A stretch of 64,000 bases of DNA from Rosenbergiella gaditana (GTDB lineage Bacteria > Pseudomonadota > Gammaproteobacteria > Enterobacterales > Enterobacteriaceae): NCBI RefSeq assembly GCF_018494065.1, contig NZ_JABBFR010000005.1, positions 62,001 through 126,000 of the forward strand, given 5' to 3'. The position numbers were made by a program, and so were the translations under genes. This document shows positions 18,908 through 27,473 of the stretch, in pieces; within the stretch, counting starts at the first letter, position 1, and each line of letters starts with the position of its first letter. The notes beneath the pieces were generated by a model. That model was not told where the DNA came from and did not search any database. It was given only the letters and a program-made list of their open reading frames with translations.

Positions 18908-19960
18908 TTAAAGGCGAGTGGCGCGTTTCCATAATAAAATTAATAAGAATGGACCGCCGAGTAATGCGACGACGACACCCGCTGGAATTTGAGTGAGCGC
19001 AAACGCTAAGCGTCCACAACTATCGGCTAACAGCAATAATAGGGCGCCGACTAAGGCACTGCCACACAACAAATAGCTTTGCCCCCCTCTCACAATACGT
19101 CGGGTAATATGAGGAGCCATTAAGCCAATAAAACCAATGCTACCGACGGTTGACACCGTTAGCGCGGTTAAAATAACGGCACAGACGACGCGTAGCCTAT
19201 TCAGTGGTAAGGGATTGACCCCAAGGGAGGTTGCTGTCGCGTTGCCAAGCTGAAGAATATTACTGGCGCGACAGGTATAGAGTAGCAACGCAAAAAGAGG
19301 TAGTGCGATAACCAGCATAAACTGCGCCGTGCCGAGTGTGGCTTGTTGGAGGCTACCGGCCATCCACAGCATTAATTGTTGAGCCTGTTTCGGATCGAGG
19401 GTGGTGAGGATCACACCGAGTAGTGCATTGAGTCCCCAACTGATGCCGATACCAATCAAGATAAACTTTGACGTGGAGGCCCCTTTGGCAAGCTGCATGA
19501 CCGCACCAGTGACCAGCAAGCCGGCAATCATTGCAGAGATGGGGCGCCAAACGGGTGAGAGCGTCGGGAAAAACAGTAGTTCGATCCAGACCACTAAGCA
19601 GGCCGCCTCTTTGATCCCCAGTAGCGATGGATCGGCAAGGCCGTTACGTGTGGTGGATTGCATCACCGCTCCTGCTGCGCCAAGGACGCCTCCGGCAATG
19701 ATCGCTATCACGCTGCGCGGTAGGCGCATTTGCCAAAATATCGTCTGGGCGAGCGATGCAGGGTCTTGCGCATGGGTGAGCTGGTGATAGACCTCACTCA
19801 GCGTCAACGGAAGCTCTCCCTGAGTTAGGGAGAAAATAAAGATCAGCACAATCACCATAGCGATTAAACCGCCAACCAATAGGGCGTGAGGGGAGAGCAG
19901 TATGCTCCTTCCTCGCCAGCGCAGAGGTTTTACTGCCAGACGCGTAAAAAAGGCTCTCAT
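18908..19960 (-). CDS. FecCD-family siderophore ABC permease (second subunit)
   Basis: 350 residues, about ten membrane helices. The motifs LPRSVIAIIAGGVLGAAGAVMQ, NGLADPSLLGI and GSIGFIGLMAPHITRRIV (the contact loop for the ATPase) are hallmarks of the FecCD/BtuC permeases. The start overlaps the stop of the first permease gene by 4 bp, showing tight coupling. It pairs with the 334-residue subunit encoded upstream to form the heterodimeric channel for a ferric siderophore. Unlike ferrichrome transport, where FhuB is one fused protein, the two halves are separate here. Confidence 0.87.
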   Translation of the reverse strand: MRAFFTRLAVKPLRWRGRSILLSPHALLVGGLIAMVIVLIFIFSLTQGELPLTLSEVYHQLTHAQDPASLAQTIFWQMRLPRSVIAIIAGGVLGAAGAVMQSTTRNGLADPSLLGIKEAACLVVWIELLFFPTLSPVWRPISAMIAGLLVTGAVMQLAKGASTSKFILIGIGISWGLNALLGVILTTLDPKQAQQLMLWMAGSLQQATLGTAQFMLVIALPLFALLLYTCRASNILQLGNATATSLGVNPLPLNRLRVVCAVILTALTVSTVGSIGFIGLMAPHITRRIVRGGQSYLLCGSALVGALLLLLADSCGRLAFALTQIPAGVVVALLGGPFLLILLWKRATRL

Positions 19961-20961
19961 CGAAAGTACCTTACCGCTAAGAACACAAAAACCGGCGCGC
20001 CAAGCAGTGCTGTTACCGTCCCGGTTGCCAAGGATTGGCTCTCAAGGAGATGTTGCGCACAGAGATCCGCCGCCAACAACAGTACAGCGCCCATCAGTCC
20101 ATTCACCCATAAGGCACTTCGCGCCCGGACGGTGATAAGCTGTCGCACGATATTCGGGACAATTAAGCCGATAAAACCAATCGGACCGGCCAATGAAACC
20201 GCTATGCCGCAGAACAGCGCAATAGCGCAAAGTCCCATGATGCGAGCACGTAGCACTTGAACCCCGAGTCCCTCGGCGACCTGTTCGCCCAGACTCAGCA
20301 CTGAGAGCGCTGGGGAAACCACTAGCGCGACAATCAGGGCTAGCGTAAAGGGGGGCAAAATGGCGTAAACCGCGGGCCAACTCAAGCCGGAAATATCCCC
20401 ATTCAGCCAGAGAAGGGTAGATTGCAACGTCTGCTCATCAAATAGCAAGAGTAGTGAGGTCAGGGAGGCGGCAAAGGCAGAGATTGTAATACCACAGAGT
20501 GTGGTGGTCACGATCGCCAAGCCTCGTTGACCGAGGAAGGAGGCTAATAACACTAGGCTAAAGAGTGTTCCGCCGCCGATTGCCGCAATCAACGGACGTA
20601 AAAAAGGAGAAAGTAATAGTGCATTGCCCATGGCACTGCAGGCGACGACGGTCAGTGATGCCCCTGCATTAAGTCCAAAAATATGGGGTTCACCCAAGGG
20701 ATTACCAATAATCGTCTGTAATAAGTGCCCGGCCATCGCTAAACAGGCACCCACCACCACGGCGACCACCACATGTAATAGGCGAATATCAACAATAATA
20801 CGATCACTGAATACCGTAGGCTGAAAATCGAATACCGCATGTAGGATCATGTCTAAAGAAAATTTTACAGACCCAAAGCTTAATTCGGCCAACACCAATA
20901 AGGTCATCAATAGAAGTAAAGTGACACCTACCCAAGGTAAGGGCAACGATTTAGCTTTCAT
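19957..20961 (-). CDS. FecCD-family siderophore ABC permease (first subunit)
   Basis: 334 residues from the ATG at 20961 (MKAKSLPLPW), which overlaps the 3' end of the ATPase gene by 11 bp; the longer open frame would run deep into that gene. The LLHVVVAVVVGACLAMAGHLLQ and NPLGEPHIFGLNAGAS segments and the PIGFIGLIVPNIVRQLI loop are FecCD motifs. It forms the membrane channel with the next gene's product and is powered by the ATPase encoded just upstream. Confidence 0.87.
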   Translation of the reverse strand: MKAKSLPLPWVGVTLLLLMTLLVLAELSFGSVKFSLDMILHAVFDFQPTVFSDRIIVDIRLLHVVVAVVVGACLAMAGHLLQTIIGNPLGEPHIFGLNAGASLTVVACSAMGNALLLSPFLRPLIAAIGGGTLFSLVLLASFLGQRGLAIVTTTLCGITISAFAASLTSLLLLFDEQTLQSTLLWLNGDISGLSWPAVYAILPPFTLALIVALVVSPALSVLSLGEQVAEGLGVQVLRARIMGLCAIALFCGIAVSLAGPIGFIGLIVPNIVRQLITVRARSALWVNGLMGAVLLLAADLCAQHLLESQSLATGTVTALLGAPVFVFLAVRYFR

Positions 20962-21745
20962 CGGCTGACCAATGGGGAACGACGATTGGCTTATGGGTGT
21001 GAGGATCAGTGACCAAATGGGTTCGCACACCAAAGGTTTCTTCGATCAACGCGGCGGAACAGTCGTTGGCATCATCAAGTTGTGCGATGACCTTGCCGTC
21101 TTTAACGAATAAGAGTTTATCCGCAAAATGCAGGGCAAAATTGAGGTCATGCAGTACCATGACGACAGTTTTATTATGTTGCTGAGTGAGTGTTTGCAAC
21201 AGGGTCAGAATATCGACTTGATAGCGTAAATCGAGATAGGTGGTCGGCTCATCCAACAGCAGAATAGGCGTTTGTTGTGCGAGTGTCATCGCAATCCAGC
21301 AACGCTGGCGTTGTCCACCGGAAAGTGTTGCGACAGGATGATCCTTAAAGGCGATTAAACCTGTCACCTGTAACGCCTCATTCACTGCGTTTTCATCCTG
21401 TTGCGACCATTGGTAAAGCAGACTTTGCCATGGGTAACGCCCGCGGGCCACTAAGGCTGACACGCTAATATTGTCAGGGATTGGCGAGGATTGCGCTAAA
21501 AAACTCATTCTCTTGGCAACATCTCGGCGTTTACGTTGCGATAAATCCGTCCCCTCAAGAAAAACCTTTCCAGACTGAATCGGATTGAGGCGAGCGAGGG
21601 TATGCAGCAACGTCGATTTTCCAGAGCCGTTGGCACCGACAATAATGGTGGTTTTTTGTGCGGGAATAGTGAGCGTAACATCATGAATGACCTGATGTTT
21701 ATCATAACCGGCGCAGAGATGTTCGGTGGCAAGCGGAACTGACAT
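20951..21745 (-). CDS. Siderophore ABC transporter ATPase (FepC/FhuC-like)
   Basis: ATP-hydrolysing subunit of the siderophore importer, cytoplasmic face. 264 residues: Walker A GANGSGKST (about residue 38), Q-loop LAQSS, signature LSGGQRQR, Walker B PILLLDEPTTYLDL, and the switch histidine in VLHDLN. First gene of the leftward iron operon ATPase-permease-permease-binding protein. A Fur-type repeat lies 25 bp in front of the start, so expression should rise when iron is scarce. Confidence 0.9.
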   Translation of the reverse strand: MSVPLATEHLCAGYDKHQVIHDVTLTIPAQKTTIIVGANGSGKSTLLHTLARLNPIQSGKVFLEGTDLSQRKRRDVAKRMSFLAQSSPIPDNISVSALVARGRYPWQSLLYQWSQQDENAVNEALQVTGLIAFKDHPVATLSGGQRQRCWIAMTLAQQTPILLLDEPTTYLDLRYQVDILTLLQTLTQQHNKTVVMVLHDLNFALHFADKLLFVKDGKVIAQLDDANDCSAALIEETFGVRTHLVTDPHTHKPIVVPHWSADES

Positions 21746-21769
21746 TAATGCATCTACTCTATTTAACTA

Positions 21770-21786
21770 AGAATGACTCTCATTCT
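21770..21786. promoter_or_regulatory. Probable Fur box for the siderophore ABC operon
   Basis: A perfect inverted repeat AGAATGA-CTC-TCATTCT just upstream of the ATPase gene. It matches the Fur pattern of a 7-bp AT-rich half site, short spacer and mirror half site with GAAT/ATTC cores. Function inferred from sequence and position. Confidence 0.7.
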
Positions 21787-21989
21787 CTTTGTAGTGATTT
21801 TGAGAATAATAGTTGTAGTAGTCAAGATGTAATTGAAGGTTAAGTATTCGATGGCTATTGATTAGCGGCGAAATATCGCTTTTTTTGCATTGAAAAGTGA
21901 TGGAATCGGTTTTTTTAGCCTTTTTTAGCGATTGGTGGAATGTAGTGAATTATTTGCAAAATAACTATACTACTACATTACTTCATGCT

Positions 21990-22010
21990 TGAATAATTCT
22001 CATTATTATA
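21990..22010. promoter_or_regulatory. Probable Fur box for the TonB-dependent receptor gene
   Basis: GAATAATTCTCATTATTATA contains AATAAT and ATTATT half sites around TCTC and fits the GATAATGATAATCATTATC consensus. It lies about 45-65 bp before the receptor start, a usual place for Fur control. Confidence 0.7.
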
Positions 22011-22055
22011 ACTATCGCTAAAGTGAACCCCGCTTTTTCGCCAGAGACATGACTT

Positions 22056-24179
22056 ATGCACAACACCAAGACTCCTTTTTTATCATCGCGGCGACGTAAT
22101 CTCATTACGCTTAGCTTATTTGGCGGATCGTTAGTTTCACCGCTGAGTATGGCGGCAGAAGAGACACCGATTGTCGTAGTCGGTAAAAATGCCGACAACG
22201 CCACATCCGGTTACAGCCAGCCAGAGGCCAGTATCGGTAGTTTAAAGCCGGTTTCGCGGTTAGCGGAAGCGCAATCTATCAGTGTCGTGACACCGCAACA
22301 ACTCACTGACTACTCGACGGACTCGTTAGCGGATGCGATGCGCTTTGTCAGTGGTGTTTCTCAGGGTAACACCTTGGCGGGCACCGAAGATGGTATTGTC
22401 CGCCGCGGTTTTGGTGGCAACAGTGATGGCTCGATCTATCGTGATGGGATGCGCAGCAGTGCGGGGCTAAACCTCGATGCCACCACGGATCATGTCGAGG
22501 TATTAAAAGGATCGTCTTCCTTACTCTATGGCATTCAAAACCCAGGTGGGGTCATTAATGTCGTGAGTAAAAAACCGGAGTATCAGTGGAAGACGCGACT
22601 ATTTGGTCAGGCCAAAAGCGCAGGCGGCGGATCCGGGGGCATTGATGTAACAGGGCCGCTTGGTGGTGGTTTTGCTTTTCGTTTGATTGCCGAAAAACAG
22701 CATGAGCAATACTGGCGTAATGACGGGCACAACACCCATAATTTAATTGCCCCTTCCTTACAGTGGTACGGAGAGAAAGCGAGTTTCTCGCTTAATTACG
22801 AGCATTATCAATACGAAATCCCCTATGACCGCGGTACTGCTTTTATTGATGGTAAACCCATCAATGTAGGGTATAAAACGCGTTTAGATGATAGCTCTAA
22901 TTATGCATGGGGGATCAACCAATCTTTAAGCAGCCACTGGGACTATCAACTGAACGATACCTGGAATACCGGCATTGCCGCGGGGTGGAATCAGCGCAAA
23001 TACAGTAACAACGAAGTTCGTGTCACGGCAGTGAATACGACGACAGGCGTCGTGACGCGGCGAGCGGATGCCAATCGCGGCTTTAACCATCAAACTCACT
23101 ATTTAGCCTGGAATCTTAGCGGAACGCCTGAAATTGCGCATCGGCAACATGCGATTACGCTGGGCGTTGACTATGAGATGAACCAGACTTACCGGGCTCA
23201 TGCCTACACTGGCAAGAATAATACTGCGTTCAGGATAGATAATCCCCAATATGGATTAGCAACGGTGACCAATGCTTCAACGGAGAAAGCCAGCGGTAAG
23301 CACTTGCTTAACCGTATTTATAGCCGCTCGGTCTACGCCAAAGACAGTATTACATTAGCCCCAAAATGGACGATGGTCGTGCGGGGACGTATGCAGCGCT
23401 TTACCCAAAACCAGAGTAGCGGTGTGCCTAAAGTCACCAACTATACTAACAGCGGCGATAAGTTTTTACCGCAAATGGGGCTGATCTATAATCTGACCCC
23501 AGAGGTCTCGTTATATGGGTCTTGGAGTAAATCCTTCACACCGTCCACCACAGTAGATGACAATGGCCATGTTGGCAGCCCAGAGCAGGGAACCACCTAT
23601 GAGGTCGGCAGTAAGTGGCAAATATCCCCCGCGCTGTTAGCCAGTGTTGCGCTGTATACTATTGATGAGCGGAATATTGCGCTGTCGTTAAACGGCGATA
23701 CCTACGAGGTGGATCGTGCACGTTCACGCGGTGTTGAGGTTGAACTGAATGGTGAAATCGCGAAAGACTGGCAGTTAAGCACGCAATATAGCTATAACCA
23801 AGCGACCGTTACCCGTGACAGTATCAATCCGGCGAATAAAGGGAATGCATTACAAAATGCGCCGAAACACTCGGCATCCACTTACTTAAGTCACTCTCTG
23901 ACCTTACCGGCTTTACCGGGTCAATGGACCGTTGGCGGGGGGGTGCAATATGTGGGGAGTCGCGCGGGGGATCCCGATAATAACTTTACCTTGCCGCATT
24001 ATATTGTGGCCGATAGCTTCTTACGCTGGAACCATCGCTTCTTAGGGCAAAAAACACAGCTACAGCTGAATCTTAATAACCTGTTTAATAAGCACTACTA
24101 CACCTCAAGTGGCGGTAATCTTCGGGTTGAAGAAGGGCAGACGCGGAATGTGAGCTTGTCGGCGAGTGTGGAGTTTTAA
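22056..24179 (+). CDS. TonB-dependent outer-membrane siderophore receptor
   Basis: Outer-membrane gated channel for a ferric siderophore, 707 residues. Signal peptide of about 34 residues ends in SMA. The TonB box (TPIVVVG) follows at once, then the plug domain (AQSISVVTPQQLTDYSTDSL, VRRGFGGNSDGSIYRDGMR, VEVLKGSSSLLYGIQNPGGV with SKKP) and the 22-strand barrel, ending in NLNNLFNKHYYTS, and a terminal aromatic VEF. It is divergent from the FecCD-type ABC operon across a 310-bp region with two Fur-like boxes, so they form one uptake system. The siderophore type is not deducible with confidence. Confidence 0.9.
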   Translation: MHNTKTPFLSSRRRNLITLSLFGGSLVSPLSMAAEETPIVVVGKNADNATSGYSQPEASIGSLKPVSRLAEAQSISVVTPQQLTDYSTDSLADAMRFVSGVSQGNTLAGTEDGIVRRGFGGNSDGSIYRDGMRSSAGLNLDATTDHVEVLKGSSSLLYGIQNPGGVINVVSKKPEYQWKTRLFGQAKSAGGGSGGIDVTGPLGGGFAFRLIAEKQHEQYWRNDGHNTHNLIAPSLQWYGEKASFSLNYEHYQYEIPYDRGTAFIDGKPINVGYKTRLDDSSNYAWGINQSLSSHWDYQLNDTWNTGIAAGWNQRKYSNNEVRVTAVNTTTGVVTRRADANRGFNHQTHYLAWNLSGTPEIAHRQHAITLGVDYEMNQTYRAHAYTGKNNTAFRIDNPQYGLATVTNASTEKASGKHLLNRIYSRSVYAKDSITLAPKWTMVVRGRMQRFTQNQSSGVPKVTNYTNSGDKFLPQMGLIYNLTPEVSLYGSWSKSFTPSTTVDDNGHVGSPEQGTTYEVGSKWQISPALLASVALYTIDERNIALSLNGDTYEVDRARSRGVEVELNGEIAKDWQLSTQYSYNQATVTRDSINPANKGNALQNAPKHSASTYLSHSLTLPALPGQWTVGGGVQYVGSRAGDPDNNFTLPHYIVADSFLRWNHRFLGQKTQLQLNLNNLFNKHYYTSSGGNLRVEEGQTRNVSLSASVEF

Positions 24180-24284
24180 GCAAGCCTAAAGGCGAAGCTA
24201 TCAGTGGGGGAGGCGCTTGGCCCGAACAGGCAGCCGCCCTTACTTTAAGTCAGGAACTCATCGGTGCATTTTTACCGCAGGATA

Positions 24285-24313
24285 AGAAAAAGGCCCCTTT
24301 TGAGAGGGGCCTT
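24285..24313 (-). terminator. Terminator of the dat-ddc operon
   Basis: AAGGCCCC and GGGGCCTT pair around TTTTGAGA; on the minus strand the stem is followed by TTTTTC. It sits 10 bp past the ddc stop and may also stop read-through from the receptor gene on the other strand. Confidence 0.8.
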
Positions 24314-24322
24314 GCTGAGTCA

Positions 24323-25780
24323 TTAACGAATGATCTCTGCCGTTTGGAGCACCAACGCTAACAGCGTTTTGATATCGTCTAAGGTGACAGTAGGATTCAG
24401 TAAGGTCAGTTTCAAACACGTCACACCGTTATGCTCGGTGACACCGACGTTCGCCCGTCCTGAATCAAGCAGTGCATCGCCAATTTTCTGGTTAAACAGT
24501 GCAATCTGCTGGTCGTCCAAGCCTTCACGGCGAACACGGAACAGAACACTCGCCAGCTGAGGTTTCATCACCAATTCAACATCAGTCATGCTCTCAACAT
24601 AGGCTGCAACGTCTTGTGCTAAGCTGACGCCATTATCAATGATCGCGGCATACTGTTTTTGTCCCAGCGCTTCGAGTCCCATCCACAGTTTCAGTGCATC
24701 GAAACGACGGGTAGTTTGCAGTGATTTAGACACCAGGTTAGGGACACCTTGCGCTTCATCAAACTCAGAGTTGAGGTACGCCGCTTGATAGCGCATCAAC
24801 TCGTAGTGCTTAGGATCTTTCAGTAAGAAGGCACCGCAACTGATGGTTTGGAAATATTGCTTATGGAAATCTAAGGTGACTGAATCAGCCTGTTCTAAAC
24901 CGGCTAGCCAGTGACGATATTTCTCCGACAGCAGTAAGGCTCCGCCCCAGGCTGCATCGACGTGTACCCAGATATCTTGCTCAGCCGCTAAGGTGGTGAT
25001 TGCGGTGAGATTATCGATTGCACCCGCATCGGTCGTCCCCGCGGTGGCGACGATAGCCATCACTTCTTCACCTTGGCTTTTCGCTGTTGCCAGCTTTTCC
25101 AATAAATCATTCAGATCGATACGCGAATAGTCATCGGTTTTGATCTGCACGACCGACTGGTAACCATGTCCCATCAGGGCCATATTTTTCTGCACAGAGA
25201 AATGCGCATGCTCAGAGCAGAAAACTTTATAGTTACGCAGGTTATTAGGTAAGCCGTCTTGTTGGATTGAGTGGCCACGACGTGCGAAAAACGCATCACG
25301 GGCTAACATCAATCCCATCATATTGCTCTGTGTACCCCCACTGGTGAATACCCCGGCGTCACCCGCCGGGTAGCCGATTCGGCTGCGAAGCCATTCAACC
25401 AGTTTCACTTCCATAATGGTCGCAGACGGGCTTTGATCCCAAGAGTCCATACTTTGGTTAGTCGCGTTAATAAACACTTCCGCCGCTTGGCTAATCACCA
25501 AACTCGGGCAGTGTAAATGCGCCACACATTGTGGGTGATGGACGGCTAGGCTGTCTTTTAAGAAGTATTCTACAGCACGATCAATGGCTTCTTTATTACC
25601 TAACCCTTCAGCCGTGAAGTGTAAGACGATCCGCTCGCGTAGTTCTGCCACGGATTTTCCTTGATACATTTCCGGCTGTTGCAGCCAAGCGGCGACCGCT
25701 TGCTGGCTCTGGGTCATCACTTCCTGGTAGGCCTGAAGGCTTTCAGGCGTGCCCGTCAGAATAGTGTTGGTCGTTGACAT
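24323..25780 (-). CDS. ddc: L-2,4-diaminobutyrate decarboxylase
   Basis: PLP enzyme of group II decarboxylases; turns L-2,4-diaminobutyrate into 1,3-diaminopropane and CO2. 485 residues. The PLP-binding Lys307 lies in LDFHKQYFQTISCGAFLL, the Asp that holds the cofactor ring in HVDAAWGG, and the glycine-rich SGGTQSNMMGL block is upstream. It starts 7 bp after the aminotransferase gene, the standard dat-ddc order. In rhizobactin-type siderophore loci (rhbA/rhbB) the same pair supplies the diaminopropane backbone, but no siderophore synthetase gene is in this window. Confidence 0.9.
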   Translation of the reverse strand: MSTTNTILTGTPESLQAYQEVMTQSQQAVAAWLQQPEMYQGKSVAELRERIVLHFTAEGLGNKEAIDRAVEYFLKDSLAVHHPQCVAHLHCPSLVISQAAEVFINATNQSMDSWDQSPSATIMEVKLVEWLRSRIGYPAGDAGVFTSGGTQSNMMGLMLARDAFFARRGHSIQQDGLPNNLRNYKVFCSEHAHFSVQKNMALMGHGYQSVVQIKTDDYSRIDLNDLLEKLATAKSQGEEVMAIVATAGTTDAGAIDNLTAITTLAAEQDIWVHVDAAWGGALLLSEKYRHWLAGLEQADSVTLDFHKQYFQTISCGAFLLKDPKHYELMRYQAAYLNSEFDEAQGVPNLVSKSLQTTRRFDALKLWMGLEALGQKQYAAIIDNGVSLAQDVAAYVESMTDVELVMKPQLASVLFRVRREGLDDQQIALFNQKIGDALLDSGRANVGVTEHNGVTCLKLTLLNPTVTLDDIKTLLALVLQTAEIIR

Positions 25781-25787
25781 CGTTGTC

Positions 25788-27176
25788 TTATCCCTGAGGT
25801 TGAAGGCCAGCGCTTAACAGCGCTTGCTCGAATTTTTCGAGGAATAAGGTCAATTCAACTTGGCTGATCAGCAGTGACGGCAGTAAGCGTAAGACGCAAC
25901 CGTGTCGTCCACCACGTTCTAAGATCAGACCCGCATCGAAACATTTTTTCTGCAGCAATACGGCTAATTCAGGATCGGCAGGGTAGCAACCTAAGTGATC
26001 GGTTGGCGCTTGTGGTTTCACAATTTCCATACCGATCATCAAGCCTAAGCCACGGATATGACCGATTTGTGGGAAGCGTTTTTGCAATTGTGTTAACTGC
26101 GCTTTTAACCACTCGCCTTTCACCGCAACTTGGCCTGCAATATCTTGTTCTTTCAAGATTTTTAGCGTGGTGAGGCCGGTAGCCATAGCCAGTTGGTTGC
26201 CACGGAAGGTTCCGCTGTGGTGGCCCGGTGACCATGCATCAAACTCTTTTTTGATGCCGAGAACTGCGAGCGGTAAACCACCGCCTACCGCTTTTGACAT
26301 CACGATAATATCCGGTTCAATACCCGCGTGTTCAAAGGCAAAGAATTTTCCGGTACGGGCAAAGCCCGCTTGAACTTCATCGAGAATTAATAAAATGCCG
26401 TGTTCTTGAGTGACTTTACGAATACGTTGTAACCATTCGATCGGTGCTGGGTTAACGCCACCTTCGCCTTGTACGGCTTCTAAGATCACCGCCGCAGGCT
26501 TACGCACACCACTTTCGACATCATTAATCAGATTTTCGAAGTAGTAGCTTAATGCATCAATACCGGCTTGGCCGCCAATCCCGAGAGGACAACGATAGAG
26601 GTGTGGATAGGGCATAAACTGGACTTCAGTCATCATGCCGCTTGTCGCTTCTTTCGGTCCTAGATTTCCGGTGACAGATAGCGCGCCATGGGTCATACCA
26701 TGATAACCGCCAGAGAAACTGATAACGCTATTTCTACCCGTGGTCTTTTTCGCCAGTTTGAGGGCAGCTTCTACCGCATCTGCACCGGTTGGGCCGGTGA
26801 ATTGTAGACAATAATCTTTACCCTGGTGAGGGAGCAAAGAGAGGAGATATTCTGAGAATTGATCTTTTAACGGAGTCGTTAGATCAAGAGTGTGTAACGG
26901 TAAGCCGCTGCTTATAACATTTTGGATGCTTTGCAGGACATCAGGATGATTGTGTCCTAATGCTAAGGTTCCTGCTCCAGCCAGACAGTCAAGATAATCT
27001 TTATTCTCAACGTCGGTGATCCAGACGCCGTTAGCTTTAGCGATGGCTAAAGGTAACTTACGTGGATAACTTCTGACATTCGATTCAAACTCTGCTTGAC
27101 GCGCTAAGAATTGATCGTTGTTCCCCTTGAAGGAGGTGGCATCTAAAGTTTCAATACGGACCTTATCCGTCATCAT
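25788..27176 (-). CDS. dat: Diaminobutyrate--2-oxoglutarate aminotransferase
   Basis: PLP class III aminotransferase that converts aspartate semialdehyde and glutamate into L-2,4-diaminobutyrate. 462 residues. Lys295 in [15 protein letters not shown] binds [17 protein letters not shown] and [17 protein letters not shown] are the cofactor-phosphate and class III signature regions. GGGAGA lies just before the ATG; a second ATG follows directly, so the start is uncertain by one codon. First gene of the dat-ddc pair making 1,3-diaminopropane. Confidence 0.9.
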   Translation of the reverse strand: MMTDKVRIETLDATSFKGNNDQFLARQAEFESNVRSYPRKLPLAIAKANGVWITDVENKDYLDCLAGAGTLALGHNHPDVLQSIQNVISSGLPLHTLDLTTPLKDQFSEYLLSLLPHQGKDYCLQFTGPTGADAVEAALKLAKKTTGRNSVISFSGGYHGMTHGALSVTGNLGPKEATSGMMTEVQFMPYPHLYRCPLGIGGQAGIDALSYYFENLINDVESGVRKPAAVILEAVQGEGGVNPAPIEWLQRIRKVTQEHGILLILDEVQAGFARTGKFFAFEHAGIEPDIIVMSKAVGGGLPLAVLGIKKEFDAWSPGHHSGTFRGNQLAMATGLTTLKILKEQDIAGQVAVKGEWLKAQLTQLQKRFPQIGHIRGLGLMIGMEIVKPQAPTDHLGCYPADPELAVLLQKKCFDAGLILERGGRHGCVLRLLPSLLISQVELTLFLEKFEQALLSAGLQPQG

Positions 27177-27308
27177 ATCTCTCCCACAACCAAGACTGTG
27201 TTCAGTCTCAATTGATTAAATAAAATAATTAAAAGTGTGTGCTAAAAAAAGCGCGGCCAATATAGAGCCTTTTTTGTGGGGGGGCAATGATTAGTTGACC
27301 TGATTTGG

Positions 27309-27338
27309 TTTAATTATTCATTTATTTGAATAATTAAA
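27309..27338. repeat. 12-bp perfect inverted repeat upstream of dat
   Basis: TTTAATTATTCA and TGAATAATTAAA are exact mirror copies separated by TTTATT. The repeat lies about 135 bp before the dat start within a 300-bp gap between mgtE and dat. It is too AT-rich for a good terminator and looks more like an operator for a dimeric regulator; no regulator is identified. Confidence 0.6.
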
Positions 27339-27445
27339 TTGTGAGAAATTTTTTACTTCCAAGCACAGCAATGGTTCTGATGGTCAATCGAAAAACGGTT
27401 CCATGATTCAGTGAATAAAAATCTATTGGCAGGAGGGGAGGAGGA

Positions 27446-27465
27446 GGCACGGCGCATACCGTGCC
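27446..27465 (-). terminator. Hairpin after mgtE
   Basis: GGCACGG pairs with CCGTGCC around CGCATA just downstream of the mgtE stop on the minus strand. The bases that follow are TCCTCCTCC rather than a T-run, so it may be a weak terminator or a 3'-end stabiliser. Confidence 0.55.
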
Positions 27466-27473
27466 AATTGTGA

